DNA of 64,000 bases from Dryas octopetala (Eukaryota; Streptophyta; Magnoliopsida; Rosales; Rosaceae): positions 10,337,271-10,401,270 of the forward strand of contig OY992834.1 in NCBI GenBank assembly GCA_963921425.1, in the 5' to 3' direction. This document shows, piece after piece, positions 45,435 through 57,073 of the stretch. Numbering within the stretch: the first letter of the stretch is position 1; the number at the start of each line of letters is the position of its first letter. Under the pieces are notes generated by a model, which worked only from the letters and a program-made list of their open reading frames with translations, ran no database searches and had not been told where the DNA came from. The position numbers and the translations under genes are program-made.

Positions 45435-45865
45435 TACCTGCAACGTTAACAATCCCCAACCCGAAAATTAAATCTTAAACTCTAAAAAACCCACACTCCA
45501 AATGGTCTAAAACATACAAAAAATGTGTTAGGATGGATGTTTGGGGTGAACCAAAGGACTTTTAATTTTTGGTGTTGCGGGGAGAGCGGTGAGAAAGGGG
45601 CTGGGTGTGTGTGTGTGTTTTTTTTTTTTGTTTGAATAGATGGGGTGTGTTGAATAAAAAGGGGGTATTAGGGTAATTAGAGGGGTGTGTTAAAAGAGAA
45701 ATTTTAAATTTACAAAAAGAGAATAGAGGTGTGCAAAAAGAAAAAAAGAGTGTGCAAATAGCAGCACTCATAATATATGATTGATATTAATTGGAAAACG
45801 ATGGAGAAATGAGGCTCATTAATGTCAATCAATATAACCCAACAGTAAACCAATAGAGTAAGGGA

Positions 45866-46660
45866 ATTTTTTTTTTTTGGGTCGAAGCAACAATGCATTA
45901 AATCAACCCAAAAGGCATTTAAAATACAAAGCAGCCCAAAGACTCAACAGAAATTAACAAAAGCCTAAACAAGCAGACTAAACAAAGCCAATCAAATAGA
46001 CCCAACAAAATAAAAGTTATAATCTTAGGCTGAAGGGGTGGATCAGGAGAGCCACGCCGCCCAGAATTAGAAGAAAAGGTTACCGTGGGGTGGGAAGCAT
46101 CAGAGAAGCTCACAAAAGCTCCAACATCTCATCACAACGGCACCGAAAAGAAACTACAACCACCAAGAGGAGCCAATGAGGCACTGAAGTAACCGAGGAA
46201 GATGAGGGTACTAACACACGAGCCGAAGCGCACATTTTCCAATAAATTCACGAAAAAATCACTTTTGCCACGATCCAACCATCATCGCCGAATATCCAAC
46301 AAAGATGACAGACCGGGAGATAAGGACCAGTGAAAGTAGCGACTGCCCAGCACTTAGTGACAAGGGGTGGAGACAAAGGAAAAATGGAGGGGAAACCTCC
46401 TAATATGAGCATCCAGCTCCAAACAAACCACCACAAGAGGGTGGAGCAAACGCATAATGAAATTGAAGGGTCACCATAAAAGAGGGTGAAGCTACTCTCA
46501 AAAAGAGAGAACTAGGAAAACTTGGAGTGACTAAGCTCCAATCTAACCACCACAAGAGGGGGAACAAAACAACACAATAAAATTGAAAAGTCACCACAAG
46601 AGAAGGTGAAGCTGCTCTCAAAAAGAGAGAAATGGGAAAATTTGGATTGAGAACAGAGGG
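45866..46660 (-). mobile_element. Possible 3' end of a non-LTR element
   Basis: A poly-T run at 45869-45879 followed by GGGTCGAAGCAACAATGCAT and a low-complexity A-rich strand looks like the inverted 3' end (poly-A) of a LINE or SINE. From 46427 to 46645 a unit of about 118 bp (AACCACCACAAGAGGG...CTCTCAAAAAGAGAGAA) is present twice. There is no reverse transcriptase in reach and the left limit is unclear. Confidence 0.35.
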
Positions 46661-48408
46661 ATGTGGGCATGGCTGGGTGAGGAGGAGGGGGTGGGTCGGG
46701 CTTGTTGTGGGGCTTGTTATGGGGGGAGGGCAGGGGGGTGGCAGGGGGGAGGTGGTGCTGCAAGGGGGGAGGAATGAGGACGGCGGGGAAGGGAGAAGCA
46801 GTGCTGCAAGGGAGAAGGGAGGCTATGCGGAAAGGTGGAGGGGAGGGGAGGGGAGGGAGAGGGAAGTGGGAGAGGGGAGAGGAGGGGGAGGTGGCGGCTG
46901 ACTCTCAAACCAGCAGGCTGCAATTGAGAGCTAGCCACATGGAATATAGTACAGGTGAACATAGGATTGAGTTGGAAGGGGTGGGAAATTAGCCGAGTCA
47001 TGATATACATAGTACAATCAAATCAAATGAGGATTTCATATGACAATAGAATTTTTGAAAATACTTTGGATTAAATCAATTTCAAAATGCTTGTAAAAGT
47101 AGAAAATAAAATATTAAGTCCAATAGCTAGGCTAATAATGACTTGCATTGGTGTGCAGTTGAAGGTCGTAGAATTCACCTAAATTCAACCCCTCTTCCTC
47201 TTAATTAAAAGAAAAAAAAAAAACTGCCTCCACCGATCGTCAAAACCCCAAACAAACCACTGCTCGTCGCCACTCGCCACCCGCCACCTGCCGACGTTCA
47301 ACCCGCCCAACCTGATCAATAACGGGTCAATTTCGGTCTGGAGCTTCCACCGACCGTCGACAACCAACCCGCCCACCACCCAGCCAGCCAGCCAGCCACT
47401 CCTTTCTTTTATCTTCTCTTCTCATCTAGCTTCTTCTTCTCTTCTCTTCTCTGCAAATCATAACAACCTTCACATCCACCATCTTCTCTACTCTCCAGCC
47501 CAGATGCATCCTCTCTCAGCCCAAACTGCCATAAACCTGCATAACCCGTAACCCGACTACACCCCCAACTGACCATACCAAAAAGAAATGGGTCAATGGA
47601 AGGTCGACACCACCGCAAACCAAGCCTCTCGGTTGATCGACAATTTGGGTCCAAAACCGACCCACCCCGACCGATGCCCACCCCTAACTGGAAGGAAACG
47701 TGCACTTGATTGCAAAAGTGAATCATAGAATAATAAAGCATCCGTTTCATTAATCAAGAAACCATGATGCCCTTGGAATTAGCTCAAATGATGAAACGTT
47801 AAAGAAATTGATTAAAACTACAAGCCCAAGAAAAAAAAGAAATTGATTAAAACTAAAATAGGTTAAGGATTTAATTCCTTCCGATGTAACCAAAAAGGAA
47901 TCATGAGCCAAACTCAGCCTAATTAAGGGTTGATGAGGTTTCTCAGTCTACAAAAAGGCCTTAAGATTTAAGAAAATGTAAATTCCATGCATGATAAAAT
48001 GCAAATTCACAATTAATATTAGGGTCATTGGCTAAATGGTGCAAGCAAATATTTCAAATTCTAATTTATTACATCATAAGTGTGAAGTGTGAACTCCACA
48101 AAACCATATTTAGTTTTGGAGAGGGCATTTGGCAAAATTCATACAGGTCCCAAATTCCCAAATACAAGACTGAGACAGAGAACCATACCCACACAAGCTC
48201 ACAAATGGTGATTGATATATAGCCATGATAAATCTGGATCATTTTGAACCTTTTCACTTTGAAAGAAAGTTCTCACTCCTTAAAGACTAATACAACAAAT
48301 GAACTCCTGAGGTTTCTTTTCTATCTCCAACAAGTAACAATCACCTCTCTCTCTTGGTGTGAGCAATATAAAAGGGCATTTGCTGATGTGGTATAAATAC
48401 AAAGAATT

Positions 48409-48410
<2 letters not shown>
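46661..48410. other. Intergenic with low-complexity blocks
   Basis: 46670-46900 is a G-rich purine tract (GGGGAGGGxxxG types) with possible G-quadruplex potential. 47160-47690 is more GC-rich and ends in TGCCCACCCCTAA at 47680-47692, which matches the terminus of the hAT element at 26150; the other end was not found. No gene is supported. Confidence 0.4.

Positions 48411-48501
<91 letters not shown>
48411..48501. repeat. (CT)n and (CA)n microsatellites
   Basis: About 25 CT units are followed, after AAACAAA, by about 17 CA units. Confidence 0.95.
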
Positions 48502-48506
<5 letters not shown>

Positions 48507-49780
48507 AGTCATACTCACACAGATGCCATAAAAATGAAGTTATATTCCTCACAATGCTGTCTACCACAGACTGGAATCACATTCTGTTCAGAAGTTGACT
48601 TTTAAGTATCAACAAGTTCCACATCAGAGGGATACAATGGAATCCGTTTTCCTTCAGATCAGTGGCATATCGTGCCTCAATAACAATGGGTTTTGGGTTG
48701 CAAGAGGAACATGTGTTTTATTATCACATTTATGCTCATTGCAGTTACCATAAAGTATGTACAATACCAGTAGTACTGGTACTAAATATGGATGCAGTTC
48801 AAATCCCCACATAAGACAAAGATTCAGAAACCAGAAAATTGGTTTGATGTGCAGGAACTGAAGACTTCAGCATCCTACTGATCTCAAAATCATCACTAGC
48901 AATGAAATTTGATTATGTGACGTGTAATTGTGGTGTGTCAAAAATAACAGCGGCCTTATGATCAGCATGAATTAGGAAAAATAGGATTTCCGGAATTAAA
49001 TAGAAAACAAAGCCCAAAAAAAGAAGTCCAAAAATGAACTTTATCCCAGAGAAATATCCTTCTATATCCTTCTATTTCTCTATGTCCAAACAACCTATCA
49101 AATTATCATCACTGTAGCCTTACCCCATCCCACCACCAAAAGCAAGCAACGGTGAGAACAGTGAAGGAAAAATGGTCAATAAACCTAAGAATTGAATGCC
49201 TCATATATGCTGCCCTACCCAAACACCCACACACCCACAAAACTGAGTGACAGAGCTACAGTGGTTAACTATCAGTTTGTAATGGGACCAAGATTTGTCC
49301 CCTTCTACTGAAATTGATGCCTACTTCAGCACAAAAATCAGCCTGCTTTTAAAAGCTAGCAGACAATTTTAAAGGCAATATCTTCCGGGGCCCTAAAAGG
49401 TCCTAAAAGTCACAAAAAGCAAGCAACTCATTTAAGTCCCAGGATATAGAGGAAATTTGTGGATTAGATAGTGGCCTACTAATGGCCTCATCATGCCAAA
49501 GCAAAAGCAATGTTTCCATTTCTTAACTTTTACTATAAATCATGGGATTCCTAATTGTCAACAACATCTCCAAGGAGCAAAGAGCAGTTAAGTTGCTTTG
49601 TAAAAAGTTTTTAAGTCCAGGAAAAACTTGGGAACAACCAAGCAAATAAAATAAAAAAAGAGCCTGAATTTATAAAACTTATGCAAATTTCTTTCCCTTT
49701 AAGCATCAATTTTCTACACAACATGATAATTAGAAAGGACCTACAAAAGTACACTCTACAGTTAATGAAATCCGAAACAC
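48502..49780. other. Intergenic / 3' flank of the kinase gene
   Basis: No gene or structured repeat seen. Confidence 0.35.
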
Positions 49781-51865
49781 TCACCGGGCCTTCTTCCGGG
49801 ACTTGAACGGAAAATTGGAAGGCGGAGAAGGCGAAAACTCGAAAGGCAAATGGGGTGGCTCGGCTTCACCCAAAAGCATCCCCACAATCTCCTTCATGGT
49901 GGGTCGCTTGCCGGGTGTTCTCTGCAGACACAGCAATGCAATTGTGATACAAAGCAATGCCTCTTCCTTATCCAAAGAATGTATAGACTGGTCTACAAGG
50001 TCCAAAAGCTTCCCATTGCGAGCAAGCTGCCTGGCCCATGAAATCAGATTGGCCCTCTCAAATTCCGACATGGGCGAGGCCGTTACTTGCAGCGGCCTCC
50101 GCCCGGAAATCAAGACCAAAACCAAGACCCCAAAGCTGTAGACATCACATTTCTCAGAGAGCTGGCCACCACCACCATATTCAGGGGCAACATAACAAAC
50201 TGTGCCTCTCATGCTTGGTGTGCTACTAATACCACCACTCTTTGGTATATCTCCACCACAAGTACTAGCCCAATCTTGGCTATTCCTCCTCCCACTTCTG
50301 AGCTCACCACCACCCAACCCATCCAACCACCAATCAATGCTGCTTCTACTACTCCTGCTCTTGCTTTTCCTCTTCTTCCTCTCTTGCCCACCCAAATCCT
50401 CATCCTTTTGCCACCACAATTCGCCACCACCACCACTCGAATCCAAACCCCTCTTCTTCTTCTTCCTCTTTTTCTTCGCAAGCTCCTCGCAAAACTCCTC
50501 CTTCCACCATTCCCTCGGCTTCCGATTCTTCTCCTTCTTCTTCACCCTCTCCTCATCCAAAGATGCCCACCATTCCAATCTCTTCTTCCGCTTCTTGGGC
50601 TCAGCCGCCGAGCTCGGAGAAGCAACCCATTCGCTTTTGGGCCTCTCTTTCTTAATCTCACTCCCAATCCACTCCATCACATAGTCCTTAACCCTCCCAG
50701 ACTCAGACCCACCACCTCCACCTCCTCCGCCGCCATTGTCCTGCTTCCACCACCAGTCCCTCCCGGACCCTCCTTTAATCCTCTTCCCACCAACCAACTC
50801 TCTCTCTCTCTCACTCTCAACACTACACTTATCCAAACACACTTCCGGCGACACCGCCGCCACCGTCGTCTCCTCCGAATCCAAAACCCGAACCACACAA
50901 CACTCCGGCGACCGACCCAGACCCTCTTCGAACCCACCAGTCACCACACTCACACTCACACTCTCCTCCTCCAAAATCGACCCATTATCATCCCCACCCC
51001 CACCCCCAACCACCACTCCCTCCTCCCTCTTCTCCTTCTCCACACACTCTCTCTCCTCCCCTTCCTCCACCACCACCACCACGCCATGCTCCCCCTGCTC
51101 CTCCCCCTCCGTGGTCTTCAACCTCGCGAGCCCGAAATCCCCAATCTTGGCATTGAAATCCGAGTCCAGCAGCACATTGCTGGGCTTCACGTCCCCGTGA
51201 ATCACCGGCGGGTCACAATCATTGTGCAAATACTCGAGCCCACGAGCCACATCCAGAACCACACCGAACCGCTTCTTCCAGTCCATGAGCTCCGCGCACT
51301 TCCGGTCCAGCAGAGCCTCCTGGAGGCTCCGATTCGGCATGAGCTCGTAGACCAAGCACAGCTTCCGTCCCCGGCGGTCGGTGGCGAAGCCCAGGAGAGA
51401 GAGAATGTGGGGGTTGCTGAGGTTCAGAGCCAGCGAGAGCTCGTTGTGGAACTCGCGCTCGCCTTGCAGAGAGCCCTCCGGGTCCATCAGCTTCACGGCG
51501 AGGGATTGGCCGGAGGGGAGGGTGGCTTTGTAGACAGAGCCGAAGCCACCGTGGCCCAGCCGGTTCGAAGCCGAGAACGAGCCGGTGGCTCGCCGGAGAA
51601 GAGAGTAAGAGAATCGCCGCCGCTGCTGCTGCTGGTTACTGTTGTTGTTTTTGGTGGTGGTGGTGGTGCTTCCATGGTGGTGATCGAATGGGGTTGTGCG
51701 GTTGTAGGAGAGCTTGCGGTAGAGGAAGATGATGAAGATGAGGATGGAGAGGAGGGTTAGGGTTAGGGTTGAGGTTAGGAGTGGAAGGAGGAGGCGGTTT
51801 CGGTGGTGGTGGTTATGTGGTGGTGGTGGTGGCAATGGAAATGGCGGTGTGGGACGGGATGGCAT
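49781..51865 (-). CDS. Receptor-like Ser/Thr kinase (At2g45590 type) with giant activation-segment insert
   Basis: Intronless, 694 residues. A short Pro/His-rich N-terminus is followed by one membrane span (LLLPLLTSTLTLTLLSILIF, about 26-48) and no ectodomain. The kinase domain starts at about 85. It has a glycine loop GHGGFGSVY at 104-112, Lys125, HGDVKPSN at 223-230 and DFG at 243-245. The catalytic loop has Gly before the Asp (HGD), so this is a non-RD kinase. After DFGLARL the chain runs through about 300 residues before the APE motif (YVAPEYGG, about 560). That stretch is acidic first, then Lys/Arg-rich, with five WW-containing motifs (DWWWKQD, LEWWASL, REWWKEE, LWWQKDE, DWWLDG). The C-lobe then resumes normally (CDVYSFGVLVL, RPTMKEIVGMLL). 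The whole frame is open, so this is not a chimera from mis-splicing. Relatives I recall (At2g45590, At4g25390, At5g51770) also have a long insert. Substrate unknown. Confidence 0.92.
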   Translation of the reverse strand: MPSRPTPPFPLPPPPPHNHHHRNRLLLPLLTSTLTLTLLSILIFIIFLYRKLSYNRTTPFDHHHGSTTTTTKNNNSNQQQQRRRFSYSLLRRATGSFSASNRLGHGGFGSVYKATLPSGQSLAVKLMDPEGSLQGEREFHNELSLALNLSNPHILSLLGFATDRRGRKLCLVYELMPNRSLQEALLDRKCAELMDWKKRFGVVLDVARGLEYLHNDCDPPVIHGDVKPSNVLLDSDFNAKIGDFGLARLKTTEGEEQGEHGVVVVVEEGEERECVEKEKREEGVVVGGGGGDDNGSILEEESVSVSVVTGGFEEGLGRSPECCVVRVLDSEETTVAAVSPEVCLDKCSVESERERELVGGKRIKGGSGRDWWWKQDNGGGGGGGGGSESGRVKDYVMEWIGSEIKKERPKSEWVASPSSAAEPKKRKKRLEWWASLDEERVKKKEKNRKPREWWKEEFCEELAKKKRKKKKRGLDSSGGGGELWWQKDEDLGGQERKKRKSKSRSSRSSIDWWLDGLGGGELRSGRRNSQDWASTCGGDIPKSGGISSTPSMRGTVCYVAPEYGGGGQLSEKCDVYSFGVLVLVLISGRRPLQVTASPMSEFERANLISWARQLARNGKLLDLVDQSIHSLDKEEALLCITIALLCLQRTPGKRPTMKEIVGMLLGEAEPPHLPFEFSPSPPSNFPFKSRKKAR

Positions 51866-54268
51866 GGTTGTAAATAAGAGTGGAAAGGAGGGGTTTTTAG
51901 TTAGAGAGTCATGTCTGTGAGTAATGGAAAGGAAAGTAGTTTTTATGGATTTGTATTGAGTGAGACTGAGTGCTTCTTCAAGTATTCAACTATGGATAGT
52001 CCACCGAGAGCGAAAGGTAAAAAGCATTTGGCTGTGACCGTAGGCCCTGAAGCTCTAATAAAGTTAAGCCTTCTCCACGTGTTGGCTTTTCGTTGGGTTG
52101 TCTTTTTCTTTTCCAACTCGCCGAGAGATGGCTATTATAATATGGCGGGATAGGTAGTTTCTGGTTGGGGATTTGACTCTCACGCGCCACCTCGATGCAA
52201 AATGATAGGCCACGTGGGTGATGGGACCCACTCGTTGAAAGATGGATCTAACGCGCTGAAGGGGTCGCGTGTGATGGATGTGCGAGTGCTCTGTTAATCT
52301 GTTGCTGGCTTGGTGCTTGCTTGTTTGTTGTTCCAAATTTACGCATAGAGCGCATTTTAGCGCAGGTGATCATTGATGCGCAGGGCTTTGACTTCTCTTG
52401 AAAAGGTCTGTGACTCTGTGTGCAGTTAATGAGTGTGCTGCCGCTAAGCTAATTGCTGTTACATAAATCGTCCCTTTTCCTGTTAAGCTGTTTTTTCGGT
52501 GGTTCTTTTGACAAAATGCAAAAAGTCGTATATGGATTTGTTGAATATTTTATCAAACAGTTTCCTTATAATCTAACCATCTAAGCCACAATATTAAAAA
52601 GAAAAACTATTTAGCAAGTTACAAACTTAAAAATCCTTGACCAAGCAACTTAAAAGAGTAGAAATTGGTTTACCTGAATATTTTATAACAAACATATTAT
52701 AAAGAAAGGTGATTGATTAGTTCAAAACAAAATTTATAAAATGGTGAATGTATTATGCCGCAACATACAACATAAAAATTTTAAAAGTTTATTACTCTTT
52801 ACTACTATTTAACCAGATAATTTGTACACATTAAGTGTATCCATCAACGTAAATTAGACCGTTGAGTACTCAACAGTTGTATCGATAGTTTGAACTATAG
52901 TTGCATATGCATTTATCCCTTGATTTTTTTTCTTGACCCCCCCCCCCCCAAGAAATTCAGAGAAATTGAGAGCATCAAGCATTCCAATTTTCGAATTCTC
53001 TTTAGGTTGTTACTATGTTTCTTTTATTTCTTTTCAATTTTTATGTAGTTCTCAAAAATTAAAGATCAAAACCTTTGTGTTTTTCGTCTTTTATTTTTTG
53101 TTGCTTTATTTCTTGCATATAAGTAGGTTTATTGTTTTATTTATTGTTTTCTTAGATTAAGATAGTGTTAGATTATATGTTTTACAATTTATAGTCGTAT
53201 AATTTCAGTTAATTCCAAACATTGCTTTGTTTTTATTTTATTTTTACTGTTAATTATTATTTACTTGATTTTTATTTCACACTCATCACTCGCACATTTA
53301 CATTCATTTTCACTTATGGCATAACTATTACACTAATTATGAGTCACATTACCCTGAGTCTTTACAGACAAAGCAACAAAACCTTTGCAACCGAAATGTG
53401 TTTCTTCCTCAATCCATGGTCGACTGACCAAAAATCAGTTTCAGTGCAAATCATCAACATGAAGGAGATTGAATGTTAATTCACTGAATCAAATACTTGT
53501 TGGCAAATACAAACGCCTTTGGTTACATAAATATTCAATAGAAAGCGAAGAAAATATTTAAGGGTATTTTAGTAATTAGAAAGGTAGATTTTGACTTTTG
53601 CAACATCGTAAAGGGAATCTGACCGTAGACTTATAGATTTTACGAGAGAGGAAGAGGTCAAAAGATACAACAAGAAGAAGTTATGCAGGGAGTGACGAGT
53701 GAGTGAGAGACTGAGATCGTGTGAGTCCCACCCTTTTCCATTTACGTTATTTATATATTAATTTTTGTTGGCATAAATTATTTATTTATTTTATTTAATT
53801 TTCTCTCTCGAAAATCGAACCCACGCTTGGTGGGGGTCTGACCCGTGCGAGAGTGATGTTTCCCAGACCGTTGTGCTTGCGATGATGATGATTAAGAACT
53901 GATCAAAACAATTTCGTACCACCCATTAATTATTAAATTAGATATTAAAATTGTGGGGGGTTTTTGAGATTTTTATTATATTATTATGACTAATTGTGGT
54001 TTGTGGGGGTTTAAATTTAACACTATGATAAGGTGAATTGTGAAAGAAATGTGGACCTTATTTAATAATGTTTTTTATTTTACAGTTCAACGTGAATATA
54101 TTCCCTGCACGATTTTCTATGATACATACCACGTGTCACGTGTTTGGGTGGCTGGAGAGTTTGTCATTGCCAATTTAATTGGCATTGGTCTCTAATTTCA
54201 GTATTTTAATTATTGGGTATTGGGTACAAATGTTGGGGAACAGTTGGAATTTTTATCATGATTATTAT
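51866..54268. other. Upstream of the kinase and intergenic
   Basis: A kinase promoter region of about 0.5 kb with moderate GC, then AT-rich DNA. A C13 homopolymer lies near 52937-52950. No gene is supported. Confidence 0.4.
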
Positions 54269-54424
54269 AAAGGAATTGGGCAACTCATTCGGGTCCGCAC
54301 TCATGCTAATCCTATGAAATGAATAGTCAAATAGATGTTTAAAAATAAAGGAATTGGGCAACTCATTCGGGTCCGCACTCATGCTAATCCTATGAAATGA
54401 ATAGTCAAATAGATGCTTTTTAAA
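54269..54424. repeat. 78-bp exact tandem duplication
   Basis: AAAGGAATTGGGCAACTCAT...CAAATAGATG at 54269-54346 is repeated at 54347-54424 with almost no change, so it is young or an assembly effect. Confidence 0.9.
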
Positions 54425-55370
54425 CATGTTATTGTGAAATGTGAACGAGAACGTATTTTTTTGTGATATTGACTTTTTAGTGGTATCTTAAAAAATGAGA
54501 TTTTTAATTAGATATTGTAATTTTACATTATATAAACTAAAGTCTTATAATTTATACAATTTTAACTAAATTTTAATAATATTATAATTATTACTCGTTA
54601 CATAATATTAATCCATTAATATTTTTTTTTTTCATGCATATTAGGCATTGAGTGTTTAGTAGGCATTGCTAAGTGTTCATCAATGCATTTTTACTTCTTT
54701 TTCGAGTTCTCATTATTGGTTTATTGACTTTATGTTAAATTTTAACTTTTCAATTATATCCTCATCTATTATTTATTTTGAAATAATAACAAAACAAGTT
54801 TATCAAAAAATAAGCAATAAATATTTTTCCAAGAGGGGTAAAAACAAAACTCAAGCTGAAGCAAAGGTTTTATTTTCCTTCAATAAGGACATTAGATTCC
54901 CTTAGAATTGATTTCTTCTCCTTGGACTTAGCAAACGTGAAAAGAATTAATTTATCATTCCCAGACCCCTAAAATTTGAACCTAACGAAACATTAGAATA
55001 ATTTTAGAGTTAAAAGCTAACATACTACATTTACAAACCTTATTTTATATTTTAAAACTTTAGGAGGGTATGAGGTTAATTAACCTGTATCCTATACTGT
55101 CAAAAAATAAATCCATAAATTTTTAGTCTAAATAAGAAAATTAATAAGAATTAAACTCTAGTTTTTTGTTTTATTTTCCCCAAAATTGGGTATTTTATGT
55201 AATTCTGGATAAAAATTTAACGAGGGCAGACCAGGAGTGGAGTTGATCACGAGGCTATTATCCTTTTGAGAGTGAGCAGCAGCAGATTAAAATGGTGGCA
55301 GTGTGAATAAGTGGCTGCCTTCTTGCAACCTTTTTATGTATAGCCTGTACTCTCTGCGACTCACTTATTG
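54425..55370. other. Intergenic
   Basis: AT-rich. No gene or element recognised before the gap. Confidence 0.35.
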
Positions 55371-55570
55371 NNNNNNNNNNNNNNNNNNNNNNNNNNNNNN
55401 NNNNNNNNNNNNNNNNNNNNNNNNNNNNNNNNNNNNNNNNNNNNNNNNNNNNNNNNNNNNNNNNNNNNNNNNNNNNNNNNNNNNNNNNNNNNNNNNNNNN
55501 NNNNNNNNNNNNNNNNNNNNNNNNNNNNNNNNNNNNNNNNNNNNNNNNNNNNNNNNNNNNNNNNNNNNNN
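55371..55570. other. Assembly gap (200 N)
   Basis: Exactly 200 unknown bases. The ten bases before it and the ten after it are the same, TCACTTATTG. Open frames reported across it mean nothing. Confidence 0.99.
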
Positions 55571-57073
55571 TCACTTATTGCCATTCATGGACTATTACAC
55601 TACAGCACCTGTACTGTCAGTCTGCCAATATTCTGAAGTCCATGTGACTTCATGCACAGCTCATGAGAAAAACTTTGTGCGAGTACTCTCATACCATACC
55701 AAGTTATCATGTTAATATGTACAATTTTCATTTAAAAAAAAAAACGTATACATTTAAGGATTCATTAAATTATTGGGTCCGAACACTACAACTACAATAG
55801 TTGCTCTAATCACATTCGGTTCATTAAGTTGAACTCAAGGCCAAAATTCAAATAAGATCCAACCCAATGCATATAGAAAAAAAAAAAAAAAAAACAATGC
55901 ATATGTAAAACAAAATTGATGTGCATCTATAAAAATACAAGTATATCTGTAAAATTAATATATTTATACACAAAAAATTAATACATTTGTCAAAATATAA
56001 TAAATGTATTCATAAAAAAGCCGATGCATCTGTAAAAATATAAAAATACATCTATAACAAATCCAAAAATTGTCTTTTACACCAACTGATTAGGTTAGAG
56101 TCTATACATCAAATTTAATAGTGATTTGATATTAGGAGAGAATTTACTATACATTTATTGTATGTCTTTTTCATAATGTGTTAAGTTGTATGACGAGCGA
56201 GAGAGCCGTCTACTATGTCTAATATGATATTACACGTCTGATTTGGTATGACTATTCACTCAACGAACATGACACATGTGCGTTGAAAGTGAGAGAGATT
56301 CTTCCTCGCGACAAAGTAGGACTATTTTTGAATGGCAAGACTCATCTCGTCAGTATAATGATGTGGTAAATTTTCTTCAAGCTCGTGTATACCAATGGTG
56401 GTTAAAATCATAAATGAAAAATCTGCAACTGTGTGCCCATATTGAGCCTTGTGACTTTGTGAGTGTGGGTATGATGTAAGAGGCAGAGTACAGGAAGTAC
56501 TAAAATCTTTGGATGATGGCAAAGAGCAACAGGGCAAACCAAAAACCTTCTCCATAACATTGCCCTGAAAACTTTGGTCTCTCCTTTTTTTTTTTTTTTC
56601 CCCTCAAGAACAGCTCTAGGATCTCACTCTAGCTTGACCTAAATTACTGAAAAGTCTGAAATCCAATTTCAAATCCATAATCCATTTCCTTCAGAGGAAT
56701 AAAATTCCCCAGCTACACCGTCAGCAATATACTCATTCAAAGGCCAAGATACGAAGTAGACCAAACAAAATAAAACCACTACCGATTGATATAATTTGTA
56801 CAATATTGAAATTTTATTACACATTCCAGTAAAGACGAGCAAGAATACCTCACCAAAAATAAAGACGAGGAAGAATACAGGATGATACAGAAAAAAGAAG
56901 TGGAAACAAACCAAGACCTAGGCCATAATTTTCCAAATTAGAATAAATAACAGTATTTAAGAAGAGACTGTTGAAATAGAAGCAAGCATGGTAAGTAAAT
57001 CTATTCATTGACGCCTACAATCCACAAGGTCAATTCACACAAATTTAGCAGCAATAGTGCAGATGCAAGCACA
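55571..57073. other. Intergenic and 3' flank of the SMP-C2 gene
   Basis: No gene. A pyrimidine tract lies at 56580-56602. The last few hundred bases before 57074 are probably the 3' UTR of the minus-strand gene. Confidence 0.4.

Larger units (their letters stand above)
44527..45769. mobile_element. 1,243-bp TIR element with internal minisatellite
   Basis: Perfect short ends GAGTGCTGC / GCAGCACTC with subterminal inverted similarity (TTTGCACACC...TTTTTACACACCCCTC against GAGGTGTGCAAAAAG...GTGTGCAAATAGC). The 8-bp target duplication ATAATATA is perfect at 44519-44526 and 45770-45777. The interior has no transposase. It is filled by a 41-bp minisatellite, (CT)n, (TA)n and a block of TTCGG palindromes. 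The superfamily is not certain; 8 bp fits hAT. Confidence 0.8.

Noticed and set aside
44717-45471. Several 150-230 codon open frames on both strands
   Set aside because: They are created by the 41-bp minisatellite, (CT)n and (TA)n inside the TIR element; no domain, no start context.
50087-51760. 557-codon plus-strand open frame opposite the kinase
   Set aside because: Low-complexity Pro/Thr/Leu product. It is the antisense shadow of the intact, motif-complete kinase gene on the minus strand.
53800-53890. tRNA-like or LTR-boundary-like sequence (TCGAACCCACGC...)
   Set aside because: No cloverleaf could be drawn, and no matching second LTR or primer-binding site was seen.
55258-55715. Open frames spanning the run of N
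   Set aside because: Unknown bases translated as X; no information.
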